Assembly: GCA_963734665.1 (NCBI GenBank) | Contig: CAVTIR010000010.1 | Span: 620,001-684,000, forward strand | Direction: 5' to 3' | Length of the DNA: 64,000 nt | From: Trebonia sp963734665 | GTDB taxonomy: Bacteria; Actinomycetota; Actinomycetes; Streptosporangiales; Streptosporangiaceae | Shown: positions 8,902 through 16,985 of the stretch, piece by piece | How positions within the stretch are numbered: position 1 is the stretch's first letter | Layout: each line of letters opens with the position of its first letter | Made by a program: the position numbers and the translations under genes | The notes under the pieces: model-generated | Told to the model about the DNA's origin: nothing | The model's input: the letters and a program-made list of their open reading frames with translations, nothing else | The model's database searches: none

Positions 8902-9584
8902 GGCGCCTCCCCGATGCCAGCTGCCTGGCCGGGGCGGTGGCCGCCGAGGGGCCGCAGGATAGCCCGGGCGGGCGCCCCGTCACTGCCGTGCAGCTTGACC
9001 GGCAGGCAGATCATCTCGTACCGGCCGCCGGTGACCGCTGACAGGTCGAGTCCCTCGATGATCCAGATGCCGGCCTGCAGCAAGATACGGTGGATGACGG
9101 CCCCGTCCGCGCGGTACCCGCCGACCGACAGGTAGTCAACCCCGACCGTCTGTACCCCCGTCTCGGCCAGGTACGCCGCGGCCTGCTCGGAGATGTACAC
9201 GAAGTCCTCCACGAAGCTGCCGCTGTCCCAGCACCGGGCCGAGTTCGATGTCCGGAACAGGACGCGTTCCCCGGCCCGCAGCCGGTGCCCGCGGAGCTCA
9301 CCGACCGTGATCTGGCTGGGATGCTCAATCTCGATCACCCGGGCCTCGCCCATCGTCGCGGTCAGCGGCATCTCATCCAGCCCGGCCGCCGCTGGCAGGA
9401 AGTGCACCGGCCCGTCCATGTGGGTGCCGGTGTGCACCCCCATCGCCAGGTGGGAGACGTTGCAGTCATCGCCGCGCTCTACGTCAAGCACCCGCTCCAG
9501 CACGATCGGCGGATTACCAGGCCAGTGCGCCATACCGTGCCTGACCGTCACAGACACGTCTATCCAGTCCGTCATCTCAGGCAT
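8898..9584 (-). CDS. Cyclase-family metal hydrolase (kynurenine formamidase-like)
   Basis: About 228 residues from the ATG at 9584; longer in-frame reading to 9758 has no family similarity and reaches into the divergent gene. It carries the HTGTHMDGPVHF motif (HxGTHxDxPxH) that binds the metal in the Cyclase/KynB family (PF04199), and DYLSVGGY, the usual location of the second conserved block. Such enzymes hydrolyse amides or lactones, e.g. N-formylkynurenine or isatin. It is translationally coupled (ATGA 8898-8901) to the flavoprotein gene, so the two probably share a pathway. The substrate cannot be told from sequence. Confidence 0.85.
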   Translation of the reverse strand: MPEMTDWIDVSVTVRHGMAHWPGNPPIVLERVLDVERGDDCNVSHLAMGVHTGTHMDGPVHFLPAAAGLDEMPLTATMGEARVIEIEHPSQITVGELRGHRLRAGERVLFRTSNSARCWDSGSFVEDFVYISEQAAAYLAETGVQTVGVDYLSVGGYRADGAVIHRILLQAGIWIIEGLDLSAVTGGRYEMICLPVKLHGSDGAPARAILRPLGGHRPGQAAGIGEAP

Positions 9585-9725
9585 CGCAACACTGCCCCCG
9601 TGCTCGTACAGCCGGTCATTGTCACCAGTCGTTCCCCGTCGGCCGTCTAGGACACCAGCACCGAGAGAAGCCAGCCAGCCCGGCTGGTAGCGGACAGTTA
9701 TCAGTGCGCTTGCTATGGTGAGGAC

Positions 9726-10784
9726 ATGCGGGCCATCACCGTCATTCCCGGGAAGCACAGCTCCGTCGCGCTTACCGACATGCCGGAACCCCCGGCCGAG
9801 GACGGGCCGATCCTCGTGCAGACGCAGGCGATCGGCATCTGCGGCACCGACCTGGAGATCATCAACGGCGAGTACGGATCAGCGCCGCCAGGGCAGGACC
9901 GCCTGATCATCGGGCACGAATCGCTGGGCCGGGTAGTCGAGGCAGCCCCCGGAACCGGATTCGGCCCCGGCGACCTCGTGGTCGGCATCGTGCGGCGGCG
10001 TGACCCGGTTCCCTGCCCGGCGTGCGCGGCGGGGCACTGGGACATGTGCATGAACGGCCAGTACACCGAGCGGGGCATCAAGGGCCGTCACGGCTACGCG
10101 TCCGAGCGCTACCGCATCCACCCTGAGTACCTGGTCGCGGTGGATCCCGCGCTCGGGATCCTCGGCGTGCTGCTCGAGCCCGCCACCGTGGTGGCCAAGG
10201 CCTGGGACCACATCGAAAAGATCGGCCGCCGGGCAACGTGGGCACCGCAGAAGGTACTGGTCACCGGTGCCGGGCCGATCGGGCTTCTCGCAGCACTGCT
10301 AGCCACCCAGCGGGGTTACCAGACCTACGTGCTTGACCGGGTCACCGAAGGCCGCAAACCAGATATGGTGCGCCGCCTAGGGGCAACCTATGTCCACAGC
10401 GGGGACCTCGACGAGGCGGTCGCGGAGACAGACATCGTCATCGAATGCACCGGGCATGTGCAGATGCTGTTCGAAGCAGGCCCGCAGCACGTCCGTCACC
10501 GGATAACGTGCCTCACCGGGGTTTCCGCGGCAGGCGCTGAGTTCGCGATTGACCCGGGAGTGCTTAACCGCAACATGGTCTTGCAGAACTCGGTCTTGTT
10601 CGGCTCGGTGAACGCCAACCGGGACCACTACGAACTGGCCGCCCAGGCGCTCGCGCAGGCCGACCCAGGCTGGCTCGCCGGCCTGATCACCCGCGAAGTA
10701 CCCCTCGACCAGTGGGAGGATGCTTACACCCGTAAGCCCGACGACATCAAGACCATCCTGAACTTCCCGGGCACATCACCGTAG
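9726..10784 (+). CDS. Zinc-type glucose/alcohol dehydrogenase (GlcDH-like MDR)
   Basis: A 352-residue medium-chain dehydrogenase. Zinc-site residues are visible in AIGICGTDLEII (Cys), GHESLGRVV (His-Glu) and a CPACAAGHWDMC cluster that matches most of the structural-zinc cysteines. The NAD(P) Rossmann motif is VLVTGAGPIGLLAALLA. The long C-terminal part resembles archaeal/actinobacterial glucose 1-dehydrogenase. It is divergent from the cyclase gene with about 140 bases between starts, so a shared promoter region is likely. It probably oxidises an aldose or polyol. Confidence 0.85.
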   Translation: MRAITVIPGKHSSVALTDMPEPPAEDGPILVQTQAIGICGTDLEIINGEYGSAPPGQDRLIIGHESLGRVVEAAPGTGFGPGDLVVGIVRRRDPVPCPACAAGHWDMCMNGQYTERGIKGRHGYASERYRIHPEYLVAVDPALGILGVLLEPATVVAKAWDHIEKIGRRATWAPQKVLVTGAGPIGLLAALLATQRGYQTYVLDRVTEGRKPDMVRRLGATYVHSGDLDEAVAETDIVIECTGHVQMLFEAGPQHVRHRITCLTGVSAAGAEFAIDPGVLNRNMVLQNSVLFGSVNANRDHYELAAQALAQADPGWLAGLITREVPLDQWEDAYTRKPDDIKTILNFPGTSP

Positions 10785-10901
10785 CCGCGGGCCTGGACAC
10801 CCAGCAGGCCTGGCTTCACGACATCACCCGCGTGCGGGGTCTTGTCGCCTCCTGCCGTCCCGTGCACGATGGCAGCGGGCGCGGCCTAAGTACGTTTCTC
10901 C

Positions 10902-11543
10902 TTAATGCGGGACAGGCCCGATGACTCCGACCGAGGCCAGGCCGTCAAGGACCAGCTGCACGGCGATCGCGGCGATCAGGAACCCGAAGACCTTCTCGGT
11001 GACCAGCATGCGGTTCTCGTCGAGCTTCTCACTCACCCGGTTCGCCCACCGGAACACCACCACGTCCAGCAGCAGCACGAACACCAGGATGCCGAACTCC
11101 ACGGCGAAAACACTCACCGAGTCCGCCTCCGCGGAGATCGTCATCAGGCCGACGATGCCCACCGGGTTGAGCAGGTAGGGGACCGCCAGCGGAAACTGCG
11201 CCAGCTGTATCGGGTCCTTCCCGGCGGTGCGGGCGCTGCTGCTGTCGGACGGCGCGAGCACCATCCACACTGCCAGGACGAGCAAGATCAGGCCACCGGC
11301 GATCGACAGGGATCCGATCGTGAAGTGCAGCAGCGCGCGCAGCAGCTCGCCCAGCACCATCAGGATCACGGCAACTGTGGCTGCTGTGGCCATCATCGTG
11401 CGCAGCACGCGCTGCTTGGCGGCAGGCTCAAGGGAAGCGGTGATTTCCAGGAACGGGACAAGCGCGATCTTCGGCCCGATACCAATCAGCAGTACCAGGA
11501 ACGTGTCGATCGCACCGGCTGTGGTGATCGACGTCTGGTCCAT
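10902..11543 (-). CDS. MarC family membrane protein
   Basis: A 213-residue protein with six predicted membrane segments and the MarC-family features: the N-terminal FLVLLIGIGPKIALVPFLEIT, the central loop with PIQLAQFPLAVPYLLNPVGI and the C-terminal segment KVFGFLIAAIAVQLVLDGL. The length is normal for the family. Despite the name (multiple antibiotic resistance locus), the biochemical role of MarC proteins is unsettled. It stands alone between convergent and divergent neighbours. Confidence 0.85.
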   Translation of the reverse strand: MDQTSITTAGAIDTFLVLLIGIGPKIALVPFLEITASLEPAAKQRVLRTMMATAATVAVILMVLGELLRALLHFTIGSLSIAGGLILLVLAVWMVLAPSDSSSARTAGKDPIQLAQFPLAVPYLLNPVGIVGLMTISAEADSVSVFAVEFGILVFVLLLDVVVFRWANRVSEKLDENRMLVTEKVFGFLIAAIAVQLVLDGLASVGVIGPVPH

Positions 11544-11780
11544 CCTCCAAGTGTGGCAGCGGCCAGGCCACGGTGCCTGGTCCGATACGGGTGGTGATTG
11601 CGCCGTGGAATGTAGGGACTTTCACGAGCCTTCACCAGCACACAGCGCCGGTTTTCTGCTGCTCAGACAGCTGCTGGCTGGCGCTCCCCGGGCCCGTCTC
11701 GCCCTCGATGGGTGATGTTTCTCGGTCTAACCGGCGGGCATGCTGCCGCCAGGATCGCGCGCTGGAACTGGGGTCCCCCT

Positions 11781-12380
11781 GTGAGCCTGGCCGAATACAT
11801 CATCTTCTTCGTGCTCGTGGTGAGCACGGGAGCCGGGGTGCCGGGCCCCGGCGATGCTGCGATGATCGCTGGGGGTACGCTCGCGGGCGAGGGGCGGCTC
11901 AATATAGGCCTCGTGCTCGTGCTGTCGATCGCAGGCTGGATGCTCGGCTCGCTGATCGGGTATGAGATCGGCCTCCGCGGCGGGCGAGGGCTGCTCGAGC
12001 ACCCGGGACGGCTGGAGGAACGCCGCCAGAAGATGCTCGCCAAGGGCGATCAGGCCTTCGCGGATCATGAGTTCATCGCCTCGGTGACCATGCCCGCCTA
12101 TCTGTCGGGGATCTTCCGGGTACGGAGGCCCGTCTTCATGCTGGGCGCGCTTGTCTCCGGTTCCTTCTTTATCGTGATGTACATCGGGATTTCGTACTTC
12201 CTTGGCGCGGAAGTCGCCGAGCGCATCGGAAGCGCCGGGTCGAAAGCGGTGCTGGGTGTCCTCGTGGTCGTCGCTATAGGGCTGGGCATCAGGGCGGGGT
12301 GGTCCAGGTGGCGCGCCCGGGAGCAACCGCCGGCCAAAGAGCATGCTCCCTCAGGTCGCGGCGCCAGCAGGCCAGGGTAG
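11781..12380 (+). CDS. DedA/SNARE-associated-like membrane protein
   Basis: About 199 residues from the GTG at 11781 (in-frame GTG/ATG at 11712/11715 would add a non-hydrophobic leader). The pattern is DedA-like: an early re-entrant region GAGVPGPGDAAMIAGGTLAGEG, a glycine-rich SLIGYEIGLRGGRG, and late membrane segments. DedA proteins are proposed lipid scramblases or transporters that recycle undecaprenyl phosphate or phospholipids. The usual ERF-P-x-R motif is not obvious; SVTMPAYLSGIFRV sits where it would be expected, so this is a diverged member. The start choice is uncertain. Confidence 0.72.
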   Translation: MSLAEYIIFFVLVVSTGAGVPGPGDAAMIAGGTLAGEGRLNIGLVLVLSIAGWMLGSLIGYEIGLRGGRGLLEHPGRLEERRQKMLAKGDQAFADHEFIASVTMPAYLSGIFRVRRPVFMLGALVSGSFFIVMYIGISYFLGAEVAERIGSAGSKAVLGVLVVVAIGLGIRAGWSRWRAREQPPAKEHAPSGRGASRPG

Positions 12381-12568
12381 TTCGTGCGCCCCTGCGGCTG
12401 GGTCGGGTGGTACCGGAACGGCGGGTGGGACTCGCTCACATGCACGATCATGCACTATGCGCACGTGGCGGCCGGATAAGCTTCCTGTCCGCAAATGCGC
12501 AGGCGCGCATTCGCGTACTTGCGTGGATTGGCACCCGGTTCCGTGACTGTGGCCATCGCAAGACCGCG

Positions 12569-12892
12569 TTAGAGGTACACCCAGACGCGGGTTTCGTTGC
12601 GGGCTTCCTTGGCACGGAAGGCGTCCTCGAGGTTGACGCCGCATCGGTTGGCGATGGACATGAGCAGGATGAGCGCGTCGACGGCCTCGTCGCCGACGTC
12701 TGCGGTTCGGCCGCCGGGATCCTGCGGGTTGCCCTGGAGTTTGCGGACGGCGCGATAGAGTTCGCCGATTTCCTCGCCGAGCTTGAGGCACTGGGAGGAG
12801 AGGTCCTGGTGGTCCAGGCCGCGCTCGGCTTCCATCCGCCTGACGTAGTCCTGGATGTTGGGCAGTGACGCGCCCAGGTTCAACGGCTCCAT
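12569..12892 (-). CDS. MazG-like nucleotide pyrophosphohydrolase
   Basis: About 107 residues from the ATG at 12892, which has AAGG seven bases upstream; a TTG at 12913 is a longer alternative. It shows the all-alpha NTP-PPase signature: KLGEEIGELYRAV (ExxE) and DVGDEAVDALILL (ExxD type), the metal-binding residues of the MazG/dUTPase-2 superfamily. Such proteins hydrolyse non-canonical or signalling NTPs. Monocistronic and opposite to the DedA-like gene. Confidence 0.82.
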   Translation of the reverse strand: MEPLNLGASLPNIQDYVRRMEAERGLDHQDLSSQCLKLGEEIGELYRAVRKLQGNPQDPGGRTADVGDEAVDALILLMSIANRCGVNLEDAFRAKEARNETRVWVYL

Positions 12893-13207
12893 GTCGCTAC
12901 CTTGCGTGTTCAAATGGATCGTCTAGGTAAGCGACTTTAGCGGAATGCCGATCCTTGGGTGGGTCGATTTACCTGATTGCGACGATGCAGCGACCGAGAG
13001 TCCGTTTTGATGCCTGCACGGTTCGTGTGTGTCAGCGCTGTGGCACGCTCTCGTATCTGGCGGCGGATGGCTTGCGTCGGATGCGCGGGTCCAATCCCGC
13101 CGAATCGGTCATGGCCGGGCAGGAGGGCAAGTACCCCCCCGAACGGCCGTCACGTTCCCCCGGGAGAGAATGGTTGTTCACATAATCGAGGTTCCGGGGG
13201 GAATCAC
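12893..13207. other. Gene-free stretch upstream of the DoxX-like gene
   Basis: About 315 bases between divergent genes, so it must hold two promoters. No ORF here looks real. A weak match to a tRNA T-arm (13088-13103) has no matching rest of a tRNA. The segment 13129-13174 contains runs of C followed by CCCCCGGGAGAGA, faintly like the end of the dispersed repeat described elsewhere in the window. Confidence 0.4.
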
Positions 13208-13669
13208 ATGCGGCTTCTAGCCAGTCCACGCCACCTGCCGCAGCGCGTCGCGACGGGCGCGTTCATCTTGAATTCGGGCGTGAGGAAGCTAAGCGCCGAC
13301 GATGAGGCGGCTGCCCAGCTACAGGCGTTCGCGGCGGCCGCGTACCCGTTTCTGGCGAAGCTCAAGGCCAGGGACTTCAAGCGGCTCTTGGCGGTCAGCG
13401 AAATCACACTTGGCGCGGCGCTGCTCCTGCCGGTGATACCGTCCGCCGTGGCGGGCGTCGGACTGGCGGCCTTTTCCGGTGGCCTCATGGGCATGTACGT
13501 TCGCGTGCCCGGGCAGCGCCATCAGGGGTCTGTCCAGCCGACCCAGGAAGGGATCCCGCTATCGCAGGACATCTGGCTGATGGGCATCGCACTCGGCCTG
13601 GTCGTCGACGACCTCGTCGACAACTGGAGCAGCACCGGCGACCTGCCCTCCAGGTCTCCCGGGAGATAG
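13208..13669 (+). CDS. Small DoxX-like membrane protein
   Basis: A 153-residue protein from ATG 13208, preceded by a GGGGGGA ribosome site. It has two to three membrane segments (FLAKLKARDFKRLLAVSEITLG then ALLLPVIPSAVAGVGLAAFSGG-type stretch and IWLMGIALGLVVDDLV) in the spacing typical of the DoxX/DoxD superfamily. Function of these proteins is poorly defined; some associate with oxidoreductases. No clear operon partner. Confidence 0.68.
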   Translation: MRLLASPRHLPQRVATGAFILNSGVRKLSADDEAAAQLQAFAAAAYPFLAKLKARDFKRLLAVSEITLGAALLLPVIPSAVAGVGLAAFSGGLMGMYVRVPGQRHQGSVQPTQEGIPLSQDIWLMGIALGLVVDDLVDNWSSTGDLPSRSPGR

Positions 13670-13799
13670 TCACACCCCTAGACAGAACCTTTCTGCGCGT
13701 GTGCCATTAGCGGCTGCTCGCCTTCACCGCCCGGCAACCGTGAGGACAGCGCTGGCAACGTCGCGCTGCTTGCAGCCGCACACAGCGCAGACACCAGGG

Positions 13800-14712
13800 T
13801 CAGCTGCCGACCTGGATTCCGCGGTGGTGAAGCGCCGAGGCGAACGCTTTCAGTGAGCCGTGGGCGTGCCGCCGCTCGCTTTCCCCGCCGTCGGTGCGGA
13901 GGAAACTTGCGTACATCGCCGGGCCTGCTGCCGCCAGATCACGGAACTGGTCGGTGATGAGCCGATCTAGCTGGGCGATTACCTCTCCAGCCGTCTCGCC
14001 GGCCAGCAGTGGGCTTGTCGATATCATCTCGGCAGCCCGTTCTGGTCCGAGCGCGTCGATCAGCCAGAACAACGTCATAGGCGTCCTTTGCCTTGTCGCG
14101 CCGCATGATGGCGTCGGCCTTGAGGCAGAGCCAGGGAGCGAGTCCGGCGACGGGAAACTCGTACCCGAGCATCCCGCGGCTCGTCTGGACGCGCCGCTCC
14201 ACGTTGACGGTGTCAAGAGGAACGAGATGCCCGAAGCCGACCGCCAGCGCCGTGATCTCGTTGCCTGGCCCAATGTTTGCCTCGGCCGGCGTCCCGGAAG
14301 CTGGCTTCTCCGGACGCCCGGCCCGGCTCCGCATCGGGCAGAGGAACTCGACCTGAAGGTAAGCGTCTCGGTAACGGCCGGTCCACCGCCACTTGACCTC
14401 TCGTCCGTCTTGCCTATCGATCCGTAGGCCCAGTGAGCGGAGTCCATCGATGATCGCCTGATAGTAGTCAGCTGTTTCTCCATCGAGCAGATGCAGCGAC
14501 AGATGGAGATCTAGGTCTGCAGTCCCGACATGCGGGTCAATGCCCACTGGCGGCCTCGGTGCGAGCAGGCTAGGCACCGCGCCGCCGACAATCGCAAGGT
14601 GCCTACCGCCGAAGGCGCTTCCGAACGATCGAAGGACGTCGGCCGCTATCCCCAGCAGCCTGCTACACATCGGGTCCTCGTAGCTAGCCGCCCGTGCCTC
14701 ATCACCGTGCAT
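13800..14712 (-). pseudogene. AbiEii/AbiGii-like nucleotidyltransferase toxin, frameshifted
   Basis: The N-terminal part (from ATG 14712) reads HLAIVGGAVPSLLAPR and, downstream, VGTADLDLHLSLHLLD: the GG and DxD-type metal motifs of the nucleotidyltransferase fold used by AbiEii toxins. It continues to DKAKDAYDVV near 14075, then the frame breaks. The next frame continues the same protein (TLFWLIDALGPERAAEMIS to stop at 13800); removing one base around 14068-14075 would restore DAYDV-FWLID. The start overlaps the stop of the antitoxin-like gene by 11 bases. Intact length would be about 300 residues. It could be a dead toxin, a programmed frameshift, or a sequencing error. Confidence 0.72.
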
Positions 14713-15745
14713 CGCTGACTGCTCTCCACAGTTGTGCCGCGAACTCCTGGCCCCGCTCTTCACCATGCAGGTCACACCATACGCGGACGGGATGCGCGAC
14801 CGTGGCGCTCCACTCCTCGAACCGGACAGCCGCACGGTGGTGAAGGCCGACTCGCCATGGGTCAGCAGAGATCAGGACATTCGAAGACTCGATCGGCGCG
14901 AGCTCAAGCCGGAGTTGCTCAGAGGCATCGGCAAGGGACCGCCCGCCGAGGTCGGCCCAGCATCGCACCACGGGTGGCGGCGCAGTGCCCAGGACGCCGA
15001 GGAACGCGGCACCGCAGCGGCCAGTGACGGCGATGGCGATGCCTGCGTCGGCCGCGCGGCGGGAGATGCTGGCAGCGGTATCCCAGATGTTCCTGCCCCA
15101 CGCATGGCCACTGATCACCTGACCTGCGGGCCACGCCGACCGGTCCGCTAGCAGCTTCGCGAGTCCCGCCCGGTCAGAAAGGCGAACTGCAACGTGTCGC
15201 CAGTTCCTGTCCCGTACCACAAGCCCCTGCTCAGCCAGCTGCGCGACAATTCGGGATGCGGTGGAAACGCTCACCCGAGCGCGCTCGGCGAGCTCCGTGA
15301 TGGTCGGCGGGGCCCCGTCGGCAGGTGCGACCAGCAGCTCCTGGACCACGAGGGCATGCCCCTTCTGCAGCGGTATCGCGGTGGTCTTGCGCTCGACAGG
15401 CCCGGTGAGGCGCCGGGTGCTCACCCGGATCCGCGGCCAGGCAATCTCGGCGGTACCGCTGACATCGATGAAGCTCAGCCCCGCCTCTCGCAGCGCGGAA
15501 CGCCACTCGACAGGAACCGCGCCAGCCACGAGGACGACACGGCCAGGTCCCGCCTCAGCCTGGGCTTCAGCCAGGAGCACATCAGCCGATCTGAAGGCAG
15601 CAGGATCAAGCAGGCGAACCTGCAAGGTGATTCCGTCGTCATACGCCAGCACGTCATTACGGCCGCGCCGGATGACCAGCTCACCGACGGGCTCAGGCTC
15701 GAGAGGTATCCACGGCAGGTCTAGGCTCAGCTCGGTAGACATCAT
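14702..15745 (-). CDS. AbiEi-like winged-helix antitoxin/regulator
   Basis: A 347-residue protein (ATG at 15745, a second ATG at 15742). The middle carries a winged helix-turn-helix (TITELAERARVSVSTASRIV, then AQLAEQGLVVRDRNW) at about residues 140-190, between an N-terminal part of unknown fold and a C-terminal domain ending VRVWCDLHGEERGQEFAAQL. This layout, with a nucleotidyltransferase gene overlapping its 3' end, matches type IV AbiEi-family antitoxins, which repress their own promoter. A 16-base perfect inverted repeat lies directly upstream and is the likely operator. The partner toxin is frameshifted. Confidence 0.78.
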   Translation of the reverse strand: MMSTELSLDLPWIPLEPEPVGELVIRRGRNDVLAYDDGITLQVRLLDPAAFRSADVLLAEAQAEAGPGRVVLVAGAVPVEWRSALREAGLSFIDVSGTAEIAWPRIRVSTRRLTGPVERKTTAIPLQKGHALVVQELLVAPADGAPPTITELAERARVSVSTASRIVAQLAEQGLVVRDRNWRHVAVRLSDRAGLAKLLADRSAWPAGQVISGHAWGRNIWDTAASISRRAADAGIAIAVTGRCGAAFLGVLGTAPPPVVRCWADLGGRSLADASEQLRLELAPIESSNVLISADPWRVGLHHRAAVRFEEWSATVAHPVRVWCDLHGEERGQEFAAQLWRAVSDAR

Positions 15746-15767
15746 TTGCAGGATATGCAGAGGTCTC

Positions 15768-15827
15768 CTTAAACAGCAAGTGATATGTCAGTTTCCCAGC
15801 GTCAAGCGACTTCACTTGCTGTTTAAG
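15768..15827. promoter_or_regulatory. Perfect 16-base inverted repeat, likely antitoxin operator
   Basis: Arms 15768-15783 (CTTAAACAGCAAGTGA) and 15812-15827 are exact reverse complements separated by 28 bases. The centre-to-centre distance of the arms is 44 bases, close to four DNA turns, so two repressor dimers could bind on one face. It begins 22 bases upstream of the antitoxin start. Autoregulation by the AbiEi-like protein is the simplest explanation; the arms are AT-rich in a GC-rich genome, which supports a regulatory site. Confidence 0.75.
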
Positions 15828-16235
15828 CCATCTTCGTTCAACGCTGCAAGTCATTGATGATGCGGATTACCGTTGGCGCCGACCCACCCTAGGCTCCTGC
15901 GAAGCGCTACTTGCCAGCAGGAGCTCAGCGACAGACGGGTGGACCCCAACTAACCCGATGACGGCGTGCCGACTGCGCGCAGACCCCGCGAACGAATGCC
16001 ATGGATCGCTCACGGGCACCCGGTCGCCAACGACCCACCGAACCCTTGCGCTGTGCACGAGGGTCGGTTGCGCTTGTGGGATACGCCTGTGGGCTTCCTC
16101 GTACCAGGATGCCTGGCCGTGACTTCCGAGCCGGAAGAGTCAGACACGGCGTTTCGGCGAGGCTCCTGGCTGAACCGCGCAGCGGGTTGGTCGGGCAGAT
16201 CAGAAGCGACAAACGCGCAAGCCAAGACACAAAAG
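15828..16235. other. Gene-free stretch between antitoxin operator and tRNA-Arg
   Basis: About 400 bases without a convincing gene. Overlapping open frames on both strands run into the tRNA and lack family signatures. The only structure noticed is a short CCAGG/CCTGG stem near 16107. Such a tRNA-flanking stretch next to a toxin-antitoxin locus could be a remnant of an integrated element, but no att duplication or integrase is visible. Confidence 0.4.
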
Positions 16236-16307
16236 TGCCCCCAGAAGGATTCGAACCTTCGCACCTGGCTCCGGAGGCCAGTGCTCTATCCCCTGAGCTA
16301 TGGGGGC
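16236..16307 (-). tRNA. tRNA-Arg, anticodon CCG
   Basis: On the minus strand the gene begins GCCCCCATAGCTCAG and ends with the T-arm GGTTCGAATCC and TGGGGGC plus discriminator A. The seven-base acceptor stem GCCCCCA/TGGGGGC is perfect. The anticodon arm CTGGC-CTCCGGA-GCCAG gives CCG, reading the arginine codon CGG, which is common in this high-GC genome. CCA is not encoded. No other tRNA was found in the window. Confidence 0.95.
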
Positions 16308-16385
16308 TCGCTAACGGAGAAAGGCTACCAGTCCGGGGACGTGCCCGTGACGCGCGAGCCGCACCTGATGTTCACCTTGGGCTAG

Positions 16386-16805
16386 ATGCCTCGAATGGCG
16401 GTGGTACCCTCACCGAGTGTGACGCAAGGTTTGGGGCGGGTCCTCGTTGTGGATGACGATGAGGTGATACGGCAGCTCATCGCGGTGAACCTGCAGCTCG
16501 AGGGGTTCGACGTGGCGACAGCTGTCGACGGGCAAGACTGCCTGGACAGAGTCCAGGACATCGAGCCTGACGTGATCACGCTTGACGTGATGATGCCGCG
16601 CCTTGACGGCTGGGAAACCGCGGTTCAGCTCCGTAAGGCGCCGGAGACCGCTCACATCAAGGTCGTGCTGATCACGGCCCGCGCCCAGGAAGATGACATC
16701 GCCCGCGGGACGAACGTCGGTGCCGACGCCTACCTGACCAAGCCCTTCGATCCCGGCGAGATGATCCGGGTCGTCCGCGAGTTGGCCGGCGCCCCGCCCG
16801 CCTGA
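16386..16805 (+). CDS. Single-domain CheY-like response regulator
   Basis: A 139-residue protein consisting almost only of a receiver domain: the acidic pocket VLVVDDDEV, the phosphoacceptor Asp in ITLDVMMPRLDGW, the Thr in VVLITARAQ and the Lys in AYLTKPFDP. There is no output domain, so it works by protein contact or phosphotransfer. No histidine kinase is adjacent. The ATG at 16386 is the most upstream start; a GTG at 16398 would shorten it by four residues. Downstream is the nrtL/lysA cluster, separated by 180 bases. Confidence 0.85.
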   Translation: MPRMAVVPSPSVTQGLGRVLVVDDDEVIRQLIAVNLQLEGFDVATAVDGQDCLDRVQDIEPDVITLDVMMPRLDGWETAVQLRKAPETAHIKVVLITARAQEDDIARGTNVGADAYLTKPFDPGEMIRVVRELAGAPPA

Positions 16806-16985
16806 ACCAGCCCCCCGATTCGGCCGCCGCAGCCGTAGGCCAGAAGCCGCGCCCAGGCAGGAATCAACTTTTTTCAGCAGGAAGCAACCCCTTTTCGTCC
16901 CTCCAGCAGCTAGCTGGCCGTGAGTACGGACAGCTCACTAAACAGCGGAGAATGGGGCGCTCAGGAGAACTCGTAGCCTGAGAGC

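Noticed and set aside
12299..12868. 189-codon + strand frame over the MazG-like gene
   Set aside because: It spans the end of the DedA-like gene and an antisense stretch, with no family signature; the minus-strand MazG motifs are clear.
13020..13115. Possible tRNA because of a GCGGGTCCAATCCCGC T-arm-like stem at 13088-13103
   Set aside because: No matching acceptor stem, anticodon arm or D-arm at the right distances.
13129..13174. Faint match to the dispersed repeat end (CCCCCGGGAGAGA)
   Set aside because: No T-loop core and no GGGGGGTAC module in the right order; probably chance in G/C-rich DNA.
14702..16307. Integrated element bounded by tRNA-Arg
   Set aside because: No integrase and no duplicate of the tRNA 3' end was found in the window, so this cannot be supported.
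15966..16456. Two overlapping + strand frames crossing tRNA-Arg
   Set aside because: They run through the tRNA gene and have no recognisable domains.
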